Shown one piece after another: positions 1-7,048 of a stretch of DNA of 40,180 bases. Both the position numbers and the translations under genes were made by a program. This DNA is from Antarctobacter heliothermus (lineage in GTDB: Bacteria > Pseudomonadota > Alphaproteobacteria > Rhodobacterales > Rhodobacteraceae): positions 1 to 40,180 of the forward strand of contig NZ_FZON01000048.1 in NCBI RefSeq assembly GCF_900188425.1, given 5' to 3'. Position 1 is the stretch's first letter. Each line of letters starts with the position of its first letter. The notes below the pieces were generated by a model, which saw nothing but the letters and a program-made list of their open reading frames with translations, was not told the DNA's origin and ran no database searches.

Positions 1-318
1 AAGCTGGCCGAGGCGATCCGCTACGCGCTCGGCCGCATGCCCAAGGCGCGTCCATACCTCGATAACGGGCTTCTGGAACTGGACAACAACATCTGCGAGC
101 GGTCAATCAGGCCCCTGACTCTCGGCAGGAAAAACTACCTGTTCATGGGTTCGGAAGGTGGCGGCAAGGCCGCGGCTGTCGCCTACACACTCATCGAAAC
201 CGCCCGCATGAACAGCGTTAATCCCGAAGCCTGGCTCACCTGGGTTCTCGAACGGATCGCCGATCACAAGATCAACCGCATCGGCGAACTCGCGCCATGG
301 AACTGGACGCCGAAATAG
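1..318 (+). CDS. IS66-family transposase (TnpC), C-terminal fragment cut by the window edge
   Basis: The reading frame is open from the first base and ends at TAG 316-318. The visible ~105 residues carry the usual C-terminal signature of the IS66 transposase: a [12 protein letters not shown]-type stretch, then [18 protein letters not shown], then the [10 protein letters not shown] segment, and a terminus at APWNWTPK. The family cuts and pastes IS66-type elements. The catalytic DDE core lies largely upstream of the window, so activity cannot be judged. The upstream tnpA and tnpB genes are not visible. The gene is probably the end of a complete element whose right terminus lies about 30 bases after the stop. 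Confidence 0.93.
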   Translation, partial: KLAEAIRYALGRMPKARPYLDNGLLELDNNICERSIRPLTLGRKNYLFMGSEGGGKAAAVAYTLIETARMNSVNPEAWLTWVLERIADHKINRIGELAPWNWTPK

Positions 319-324
319 GCGTCA

Positions 325-348
325 AGCGCTGCGTGGCCGGACGCATAC
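325..348. mobile_element. Probable right terminal inverted repeat of the IS66 element
   Basis: Read inward on the minus strand from position 348, the sequence begins GTATGCGTCCGG, which resembles the GTAAGCG-type termini common in IS66 elements. It lies just after the transposase stop, where the right end is expected. The left end is outside the window, so the boundary and the expected 8-bp target duplication cannot be confirmed. Confidence 0.45.
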
Positions 349-901
349 CCTCCAAACCTAAGGTGCAACCAATTTTTCTGGGTCTTACCCAACATGCTTA
401 AATTAACAGAAACGCTCTTCAAAATCGATACTTTTGTGACCTTGAACAGTCGGCGGCATGTTTGGCTTTGCAAAAGCTCGCTTGGAAACCGCTCCAATGC
501 TGTAGTCAACTTGCAAAACATCCGTGCCAGAAACGGACGCTTTTGTCCCTCACTCGACGGTAACCGAACTTCAAGGACTTGCCTCTGCCGGAAACCCACG
601 GCAAAACTCGCAAGGTTTTGACTGGTTTGTGCCCGAAGGTTGATCCCGACAGATGCAATGCCCCGATGAACAGACGATGCCGTCTCGATCCCCACGGTCC
701 AGCCCAATTACATCATCATTTGCGACCGTCCCAAAGGCGCACCTTCCTACCCCTCCCGCATCCCCAAACCCTAACAAACCGTAAATTCGCCTCTGCAACC
801 CATTGAAGACGCGACGTCACCTTGCTGTCCACACGTGGACATCCCTCCCTGCGGCCAAAAACCCAATGGTCCAAATCCAGCCCCAAGGGCACTCTCATCC
901 C
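349..901. other. 553-bp strip without a convincing gene
   Basis: The strip is clearly lower in GC than its neighbours, and no frame in it shows the strong third-position GC seen in the real genes. The short frames present on both strands have no recognisable motif, and one of them runs across the presumed IS66 end. It holds a TGTCCAC/GTGGACA dyad at 826-841 and presumably the trmO promoter. It may be remnant DNA next to the insertion sequence. Confidence 0.5.
826..841. repeat. Palindrome TGTCCAC-AC-GTGGACA, copy 1
   Basis: There are two perfect 7-bp arms around a 2-bp centre, 60 bases upstream of trmO. A near-identical palindrome occurs at 38599-38616. The role is unknown; a protein-binding site is the simplest reading. 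Confidence 0.6.
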
Positions 902-1399
902 ATGTCCACATCCATCCACCGAGATCAGCTCCGACCCGGCGAAATCCATGCCGAATTGCCCCCCGCCACCGACGCGGGCCTGCGATTCATCGGCCAGATT
1001 CAGACCCCCTTTCAGGTCCGCGCCGATTGCCCCAGACAGGGCGATCCAGACGGCGGCCCCGATTGCCGCCTGATCCTCGACCCCATCTATGCCCCGGCCC
1101 TCGAAGGCCTCGACCAGTTCGAATTCATCGAGCTTCTCTACTGGCTGCACGAAGCCCGCCGCGATCTGCTGACCCAAAGCCCCAAGGCGGACGGCCAGAC
1201 GCGCGGCACCTTTTCCGTCCGCTCGCCACTGCGCCCGAATCCCATCGGCACCTCGATTGTCCGCCTGATCGGGCGCGAGGGCGCAACCCTCACGGTACGC
1301 GGCCTCGATTGCCTGACCGGCACGCCCTTGCTGGATATCAAGCCTTACCGCTGTTCCTACGCCGTGCAGGCCCGCGCCAAGCCCGGCGTCTCACCCTGA
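902..1399 (+). CDS. trmO: TrmO-like tRNA (N6-threonylcarbamoyladenosine-37) methyltransferase family protein (TsaA/UPF0066)
   Basis: This is a 165-residue protein of the TsaA/TrmO beta-barrel family, which methylates t6A37 in tRNA using S-adenosylmethionine. Visible family signatures are the early FIGQIQTPF segment, a central LYWLHEARRDL stretch, RGTFSVRSPLRPNPIG (the most conserved block of the family), and RGLDCLTGTPLLDIKPY near the C terminus. The ATG at 902 was chosen because it gives the usual family N terminus; an in-frame ATG at 866 would only add unconserved residues. The stop overlaps the convergent matB stop by 9 bases. The family call is firm. The exact activity is inferred, because short alphaproteobacterial members are less studied than the E. 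coli enzyme. Confidence 0.85.
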   Translation: MSTSIHRDQLRPGEIHAELPPATDAGLRFIGQIQTPFQVRADCPRQGDPDGGPDCRLILDPIYAPALEGLDQFEFIELLYWLHEARRDLLTQSPKADGQTRGTFSVRSPLRPNPIGTSIVRLIGREGATLTVRGLDCLTGTPLLDIKPYRCSYAVQARAKPGVSP

Positions 1400-2899
1400 G
1401 AACAGGCCCGCGAAACGCTCGCGCAGCGCCGCCTTTTGCACCTTGCCCATCGTATTGCGCGGCAGCGCGTCGATCAGCTCCATATGGCGCGGATGCTTGA
1501 ACCGTGCCAGCCGAGCGGACACCTCTGCGCCAACGGCCTCCAGATCCAGCACCTCACCGGGCAGCGGCACCAGCACCGCCACGGGCGTCTCACCAAAATC
1601 CGGATGCGGCACGCCAACGACGGCGGATTCCAGAACACCCGGCTGGCCGTCCAGCAGCTCTTCGATCTCTTTGGGGTAGATGTTGAACCCGCCCGAGATG
1701 ATCAGATCCTTGCCGCGCCCCACGATGGTGACGTAGCCCTCCGTGTCCATCACCGCCAGATCGCCGGTGATGAAGAACCCGTCCGCGCGCAGTTCGGCGG
1801 CGGTCTTTTCCGGCATCTGCCAATAGCCCTGAAAGACGTTCGGCCCGCGCACCTCCAACGTGCCGATCTCACCGCGCGGCAGTTCGGTGCCGGTGTCGTC
1901 ACAGACCTTGGCCTCGACCCCCGGCAGGGGCAGGCCAACGGTCCCCGCGCGGCGGTCACCCTCATAGGGGTTGGAGGTGGACATGTTGGTCTCCGTCATG
2001 CCGTATCGTTCAAGGATGCGGTGGCCTGTACGCGCCTCGAATTGCCGATGCGTCTCTGCCAGCAGCGGGGCAGAGCCGGAGATGAACAGCCGCATGGACC
2101 GCGCCACGTCGCCTTCAAAGCGCGGGTTGTCCAGCAGCCGGGTGTAAAAGGTCGGCACGCCCATCAGGCTGGTGGCGCGCGGCATCCAGTTGATCAGCGC
2201 ATCGTCGTCAAGTTTCGGGAAAAACACCATCGACCCGCCCGCCGCGAGGATCACGTTGGTGGCCACAAACAACCCGTGTGTGTGAAAGATCGGCAACGCG
2301 TGCAGCAGAACATCGGTATCGGTAAATCGCCACAGATCGACCAGCGTCAGCGCGTTGGACAGCAAGTTGTGTTGGCTCAGCATCGCGCCCTTGGACCGGC
2401 CCGTGGTGCCGGACGTGTAGAGAAAGGCGGCCAGATCATTGCTTGTACGCTGTTCCACCGCCGCCACGGTCGGCGCGGCGTCGGCCCGTGTCGACATGCT
2501 GCCGCCCTTTGGTCCCAGCGTTTCACATTCCGCGCCAAAACGCGCCGCCTCTGCCGCAAGGGTATCCGCCCGCGACGGGTCGCAGACCAGCAGCCGCGCG
2601 CCGGAGTTTTCGACAAAATAGACGACCTCATCTGGCGTATAGCCGGTGTTCAGCGGCAAAAAGATCATGCCCGCTTGAATGCAGCCAAAGATCAGCGCCA
2701 GCGCATCGGGGCATTTTTCGACCTGCAGGGCCACCCGGTCCCCCGGCTGCACGCCCAACCCGCGCAGGGCACCGGCAAACTGGGCCACCCGTCCGACAAA
2801 ACCCGCATAGCTGATGGTGTCCCCGTCGGGCAGGTGCAAAAAGACCTTGTCGCTCTGCGATTGGGGACCAAGCAGCGTGTCGTATAGCGGGTTGGACAT
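1391..2899 (-). CDS. matB: Malonyl-CoA synthetase (ANL superfamily acyl-CoA ligase)
   Basis: This 502-residue cytosolic enzyme should ligate malonate (or methylmalonate) to CoA with ATP via a malonyl-AMP. The P-loop YTSGTTGRSKGA lies at about 161-172. HALPIFHTHGL, RLFISGSAPLL and ERYGMTETNMSTSNPY follow, and the C-terminal catalytic lysine is K486 in PRNTMGKVQK. Overall it resembles characterised alphaproteobacterial MatB much more than generic fatty-acyl ligases, including the SGSAPLL and TNMSTSNPY segments. AGGAGA sits 6 bases before the ATG. No malonyl-CoA decarboxylase gene is adjacent here, so its pathway partner must lie elsewhere. A related short-chain acid substrate cannot be excluded. 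Confidence 0.86.
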   Translation of the reverse strand: MSNPLYDTLLGPQSQSDKVFLHLPDGDTISYAGFVGRVAQFAGALRGLGVQPGDRVALQVEKCPDALALIFGCIQAGMIFLPLNTGYTPDEVVYFVENSGARLLVCDPSRADTLAAEAARFGAECETLGPKGGSMSTRADAAPTVAAVEQRTSNDLAAFLYTSGTTGRSKGAMLSQHNLLSNALTLVDLWRFTDTDVLLHALPIFHTHGLFVATNVILAAGGSMVFFPKLDDDALINWMPRATSLMGVPTFYTRLLDNPRFEGDVARSMRLFISGSAPLLAETHRQFEARTGHRILERYGMTETNMSTSNPYEGDRRAGTVGLPLPGVEAKVCDDTGTELPRGEIGTLEVRGPNVFQGYWQMPEKTAAELRADGFFITGDLAVMDTEGYVTIVGRGKDLIISGGFNIYPKEIEELLDGQPGVLESAVVGVPHPDFGETPVAVLVPLPGEVLDLEAVGAEVSARLARFKHPRHMELIDALPRNTMGKVQKAALRERFAGLFSG

Positions 2900-2956
2900 G
2901 GGGGCTCTCCTGCGGAATTTTCCGTTGTTTAACGCCGCCGGGTTGAAAGGGTAAAG

Positions 2957-5563
2957 TCATCGGGCCTTTTGCGCCTGTTCCAGCGCCTGCACCTCGACGG
3001 ACAATGCCGCGCGCGTCGATGTCCAACAGGCGGTCAGATCTTCGAGGCGCGCATTGAGGTTCGTCCTGTGCGTGGACAGGGCTTCGGTGTGGATTGCCTG
3101 TAGAAGGGCGGTCAGTTGAACAGCCCCCAGAACCGCAGCGGACCCCGACAGGCGATGCGCTTCGGACGCCAGAGAGGCCAGCCCTTCTCCGCCCGACTGT
3201 AGCCACTCTGGCATCGCCCCCAGAAAATCGGACATGTCGCCGACAAAGCGGTCGTGGATATACGTCATGTGGGTACTGGAAAGATGCTGATGCATATCCG
3301 CAAGCTGGGACGTGTCGATGTTCGTAGGCGCCTCTGGCCCAGACGCGGGTGGCATCGGTTGTGCCGCCTCTATTGTCATGGCTTGCGTCAAGGCCCTGCG
3401 GATCGCATCGAGCGTGAGCGGCTTGATCAGGGCCGCCTGCATCCCTGCCGCAAGGAACGCCTCTTTTTCTTGCGGCAGGGCATGTGCGGTCGTGGCGATG
3501 ATTGGCGTATTCGCATTAACGCCCGCCCCCGCGCGCAGGGCGCGGGCGACGCTGATGCCGTCCAGTCCGGGCATCGAAATATCCAGCAACACCGCATCGT
3601 AGCGGCGCGCAGCCGCACGTTTCAGGGCCAATTCACCGCTGGCGGCTGTCTCGACTTGGTGCCCGTCATGTTCCAGCAGTTCGCGCCCCACGATCCGGTT
3701 GATTTCGTTGTCTTCGACCAAAAGGATGTTGCAGGCGGGCGGTGCCTGTGCCGGTTTCACTGGCGCGATTTCTGGAATGGGCAGGTCCGAATGGACCTGT
3801 TCCGGGAGGGCCAGCGGCAACCGGAGCCAGAACACACTGCCGTCACCCGGTTCGCTTTCCACGTCCAGTTCGCCGTCAAGCGCAGTGGCCAGACGGCGTG
3901 AAATGCCCAGTCCCAATCCGGTGCCAGAGGTGTTGCGCCCATAGGTGCTGTCGATGGTGACAAAATCCTCAAAAATGCGATCAAGGTCCGCCTCTGCGAT
4001 GCCGATGCCAGTATCGGTCACGCGCAGTTCCACTGCCTCCAGCCCGTTGCTGCAATCGGCCTCTATGGAGATGCGACCGTTCCGGGTGAATTTGATCGCA
4101 TTGCTCACAAGGTTCAGCAGAACCTGGCGCACTCTGTCCGGATCGCCGTGGACGTGATGCAGTTCCGGGTTTGGTGGCACCAGAACAAGGCTGTTGCCAT
4201 GCGCCGACGCGTTCTGACGCTGGTTGTCGATGGTCTCTTCGAGCAAGGCAATCAGATCGAACCCGGTCTTGCGCAGGCTCATCTTGCCGGCATCCAGCCG
4301 CGAGATGTCCAGAACCTCGTTCACATGGCGCAGCAGCACGCGGCCAGAGTCCTTGACGATACGCAAGTAGCGCTGGTGCCGCGCGTCCAGCGCCGTGTCG
4401 TCGACCAGTTCCAGCGTGCCAAGCATCCCGTTCAGTGGGGTGCGCATTTCGTGGCTCATGACGGCCAGCAATTCGGCCTTTTGCTTTTCGCCGGCGATGG
4501 CCCGGTCGCGCGCGCGTTTCAGCGCGGCCTCATTGCGGACCCGGTCCGAGATGTCGCGCAGAAAGGCGATAAAGATCTCTCCGTCCGGGCTTTGTGCCTG
4601 GGCAAGAGAGACATCAACCGGAAAGATCGTACCGTCGCGTCTTTTGGCCTCCAGACGGACGGTGCCCTTGCCCATGAACCGCAGGCTGCCATCGCGGCGA
4701 AAACGGCCCATCCCTTCGCGGTGGGCATCGCGAAAATGGTCAGGGATGATCAGATCCGCCATGTCGGCGCCGATGGCCTCAGCCCGGGAATAGCCAAAGA
4801 CGCGCTCTGCCGCGCCGTTGTATTCGATGATGCGGCCGATGTCGTCGGACACGACCACGGCATCCAGGGACGTCGACAGAATGGTTTCGATCCGCTCGCG
4901 GTTTTCGCGGTTTTCGCGTGCTTCGGCATCGCTTTTGCGGGCCAGCCGGAACAATGCCAGTGACAGAACCGCAAGCATCGCCAACAGGGCGACGGTCAAC
5001 AGGCCGACGCGGGCCATGCTGCGGCCCAGGCTGTCGCGCTGTGCATAGCCCAGTTCAGAAAAATACTCGACGCCCGCCAGGGTCGCGTCGCGCACGGCGC
5101 CACGGGTGGCGCGTGCCTCATCGGCCATACGGGGCAGGGCAGCGCGGAGCGTCGCATCCGGTCCGTCGATCACGGGCAGCCATGCTTCGCGGAACGCCGA
5201 GACCTGGCTGATCCGGTCCTGGACATCGCCGACGTCCAGCAAGGCGGCAAACCGGGAACTGTCCTGGATGGTTTGCACACGGCTGTAGAAGACATCATAG
5301 CGCAGGCGGACTTCTTCCAGGGTATCCACACCGGCGTTCGCTCGCAGCGCGGCAATTTCCAGCGCCATGAGCTCGACCTCTGTTTGGCCCAGCGTCCATT
5401 GCATGTTGTCCGCAGCCGACGTCGCAAGCCTGCGGACCTGCTGGCGCAGATCCAGAACAAGCACGGCGATGGTCACGACGACCAAGAGGACGACCAACAC
5501 GGCCAGCACGCGGCGCAGGCCGGTCATCCATACAATCAGGGGTCGGATGTTCGGGACGCCCAT
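2957..5563 (-). CDS. Hybrid sensor histidine kinase (TM-PAS-HisKA-HATPase-REC-HPt)
   Basis: This is an inner-membrane hybrid kinase of about 868 residues. In order it has a transmembrane helix (~19-40), a periplasmic helical sensor region (~41-185), a second transmembrane helix (~186-207), and a PAS domain (~225-345, containing EYNGAAERVFGYS). These are followed by HisKA with phosphoacceptor H371 in SHEMRTPLNG, HATPase_c with DTGIGI and GTGLGLGI boxes, a receiver with D661 in LLDISMPGLDG, and an HPt domain with H803 in AHRLSGSA. A complete phosphorelay path is therefore present within one protein. It is transcribed divergently from the response regulator at 5841, its likely final target. The start is uncertain: ATG 5563 is used, but GTG 5566 and ATG 5527 (just before the first helix) are possible. 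The signal sensed is unknown. Confidence 0.92.
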   Translation of the reverse strand: MGVPNIRPLIVWMTGLRRVLAVLVVLLVVVTIAVLVLDLRQQVRRLATSAADNMQWTLGQTEVELMALEIAALRANAGVDTLEEVRLRYDVFYSRVQTIQDSSRFAALLDVGDVQDRISQVSAFREAWLPVIDGPDATLRAALPRMADEARATRGAVRDATLAGVEYFSELGYAQRDSLGRSMARVGLLTVALLAMLAVLSLALFRLARKSDAEARENRENRERIETILSTSLDAVVVSDDIGRIIEYNGAAERVFGYSRAEAIGADMADLIIPDHFRDAHREGMGRFRRDGSLRFMGKGTVRLEAKRRDGTIFPVDVSLAQAQSPDGEIFIAFLRDISDRVRNEAALKRARDRAIAGEKQKAELLAVMSHEMRTPLNGMLGTLELVDDTALDARHQRYLRIVKDSGRVLLRHVNEVLDISRLDAGKMSLRKTGFDLIALLEETIDNQRQNASAHGNSLVLVPPNPELHHVHGDPDRVRQVLLNLVSNAIKFTRNGRISIEADCSNGLEAVELRVTDTGIGIAEADLDRIFEDFVTIDSTYGRNTSGTGLGLGISRRLATALDGELDVESEPGDGSVFWLRLPLALPEQVHSDLPIPEIAPVKPAQAPPACNILLVEDNEINRIVGRELLEHDGHQVETAASGELALKRAAARRYDAVLLDISMPGLDGISVARALRAGAGVNANTPIIATTAHALPQEKEAFLAAGMQAALIKPLTLDAIRRALTQAMTIEAAQPMPPASGPEAPTNIDTSQLADMHQHLSSTHMTYIHDRFVGDMSDFLGAMPEWLQSGGEGLASLASEAHRLSGSAAVLGAVQLTALLQAIHTEALSTHRTNLNARLEDLTACWTSTRAALSVEVQALEQAQKAR

Positions 5564-5712
5564 CACGCAGTTGGCACGGTGGAGGGACTGCCGACGTCAA
5601 CGGCCAGCGGGAGCATTGGGGTACAGGTCATGTCTGGCGCGCCTTTGCGGGTCCGGGTGCGTGTAGGAAACCGGTCAATGCAGGGTCATGCAAGGGCCAT
5701 CGGGCGGGGATT

Positions 5713-5730
5713 CCGCATCACCGGATGCGG
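5713..5730. promoter_or_regulatory. Dyad CCGCATC-ACCG-GATGCGG upstream of the regulator promoter
   Basis: Perfect 7-bp arms around a 4-base centre end just before the putative -35 element of the response-regulator gene. They lie in the divergent region shared with the sensor kinase. A regulator operator, possibly autoregulatory, is plausible but only inferred from position and symmetry. Confidence 0.4.
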
Positions 5731-5733
5731 GGT

Positions 5734-5762
5734 TTGGCAATGCTTATTAATTCCTGTATCTA
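5734..5762 (+). promoter_or_regulatory. Putative sigma-70 promoter of the response regulator
   Basis: TTGGCA (5734-5739) and TATCTA (5757-5762) are separated by 17 bases within the only AT-rich part of the intergenic region. The predicted transcript would have a leader of about 70 bases before ATG 5841. Confidence 0.5.
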
Positions 5763-5840
5763 AATATGAAGGGTACAAGGCACCGGGACGGCAGCCCGGA
5801 CGGAAAAAAACGGCGCGAGGGCGCGATTGGGGCGGACATA

Positions 5841-6443
5841 ATGAGAATTCTTGTGGCGGACGATCATGATCTGGTGCGCGATACTATCGCCGCCTATCTT
5901 GACGGGGCCGATGTGGATGAGGTGCGCACCGTGGCCACGTTGCAGGATGCGGTTGCGATGGCAAAGGACAGCGGCAGTTTCGACCTGGTACTTCTGGACT
6001 ACAACATGCCGGGAATGAACGGCCTCGAAGGGCTGGAACTTATGCGTGCCGCCAATTCCGGCCGTCCGGTGGCGATCCTGTCAGGCAGTGCCACGCGGGA
6101 TGTGGCCAGCGCGGCACTGAAAGCGGGCGCGCAGGGGTTCATTCCCAAGACGCTGAGCGCGCGGTCGCTGCTGTCGGCGGCGCGGTTCATGGCGGCGGGT
6201 GAGATTTATACGCCGATTGACTTCATGAAACCGGGCCGTTCTGACAGGGAAGGCACGTTGACGCGGCGCGAACAAGAAGTGCTGCAGGGCATCTGCGAGG
6301 GCAAGGCGAACAAGGAAATCGCCCGCGATCTGGACTTGCAGGAGGTCACGGTCAAGCTGCACGTCAAGACCCTGAGCCGCAAGCTGGAGGCTCGCAACCG
6401 GACCCATGCCGCGATGATCGCCCGGGACCGCGGACTGGCTTGA
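5841..6443 (+). CDS. LuxR/NarL-type response regulator
   Basis: This 200-residue protein has an N-terminal receiver (acidic pair DD at 7-8, phosphoacceptor D53 in LLDYNMPG, conserved lysine in FIPKTLS). A C-terminal LuxR-type helix-turn-helix follows (LTRREQEVLQGICEGKANKEIA, then VTVKLHVKTLSRKL). It should be a DNA-binding transcription factor phosphorylated through the HPt domain of the divergently encoded hybrid kinase. ATG 5841 is chosen because the receiver begins immediately after it (MRILVADDHD). An upstream in-frame ATG at 5766 adds only 25 charged residues. The target genes cannot be read from the sequence. Its stop lies 9 bases from the convergent phosphatase gene. Confidence 0.92.
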   Translation: MRILVADDHDLVRDTIAAYLDGADVDEVRTVATLQDAVAMAKDSGSFDLVLLDYNMPGMNGLEGLELMRAANSGRPVAILSGSATRDVASAALKAGAQGFIPKTLSARSLLSAARFMAAGEIYTPIDFMKPGRSDREGTLTRREQEVLQGICEGKANKEIARDLDLQEVTVKLHVKTLSRKLEARNRTHAAMIARDRGLA

Positions 6444-6452
6444 CGCCGTTAC

Positions 6453-6941
6453 CTACTCCGGGCCGTAGCGACGGCGTTCAATCGTCACCCGACCCTGAGC
6501 GTCGGACCGGATGATGTGCAGATCGCCATAGTCCAGAGGTGACGGCTCGGACAGGTTCAAGTCTTCCCAGATGGTCGCGATGTTGCCCTTGTTGCCGATC
6601 CAGATCACCACCGTTCCGGCCCCCCGCTCTGCCAGGGCAGGGGTAGGGTTCTCTTGCGGTAGGCGTTTGACAGGCAGGCCAAGCGCCTGCGCCAGAGGCG
6701 CGGCGGTGTCGAGGTTTCGCTTGATCCCGGGGCTGTAGATGTGCGCCACTCCCAGCCCGTCGACCGCATTGACGAGGGCCTGTGCACGGGCGTGGCCCTT
6801 GTCGTTGAGGTCTTCGCCATCGCGGTCGGCATGGCGCGTCACGATCAGGGTCGAATTCGGCCCAAGCGCCAGATTGCCGGGGATCAGGGCGCAGGCGGCG
6901 GAGACCGAGATCAGCGAAATCAGGAATAGGCGGCGCAGCAT
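6453..6941 (-). CDS. Exported histidine phosphatase superfamily protein (SixA/PGM-like fold)
   Basis: This is a 162-residue protein with a hydrophobic N-terminal signal (MLRRLFLISLISVSAACALIPG). It is possibly a lipoprotein, since a cysteine follows SAA, although the -3 position is atypical. The mature part opens with LIVTRHADRDGEDLNDKGHARA. The RH dyad is the phosphohistidine-forming motif of the branch-2-like histidine phosphatases, and the NDKGHARA pattern is usual after it. A second conserved histidine is not obvious in the C-terminal half, where IGNKGNIATIWEDL appears in its place, so catalytic competence is uncertain. Substrate unknown. The gene stands alone between convergent genes. 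Confidence 0.75.
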   Translation of the reverse strand: MLRRLFLISLISVSAACALIPGNLALGPNSTLIVTRHADRDGEDLNDKGHARAQALVNAVDGLGVAHIYSPGIKRNLDTAAPLAQALGLPVKRLPQENPTPALAERGAGTVVIWIGNKGNIATIWEDLNLSEPSPLDYGDLHIIRSDAQGRVTIERRRYGPE

Positions 6942-7010
6942 CGGCTCCCTCGCATCTTGTTGACCCTAGGGTAACGCGATTCCGGGCGGTCCGGCAATAC
7001 GGCGCGCAGG

Positions 7011-7035
7011 CCTGCCCCGGACCAGCCGGGGCAGG
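7011..7035 (-). terminator. Strong hairpin downstream of ileS
   Basis: CCTGCCCCGG and CCGGGGCAGG form a perfect 10-bp stem around a 5-base loop, 14 bases after the ileS stop. There is no T-run, so it may act as a factor-assisted terminator or 3'-end stabiliser. Confidence 0.6.
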
Positions 7036-7048
7036 TAATGTCTGGCGA

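Noticed and set aside
264-707. 147-residue minus-strand open frame
   Set aside because: It crosses the IS66 end and overlaps the transposase, has no codon bias and no motif.
826-841. Interpretation as a parS centromere site
   Set aside because: Aligned with the parS consensus TGTTTCACGTGAAACA the arms do not match; only the TGT...ACA ends are shared.
1436-2887. Long plus-strand open frame antisense to matB
   Set aside because: It is a composition shadow of a high-GC gene; the minus-strand frame is the clear acyl-CoA ligase.
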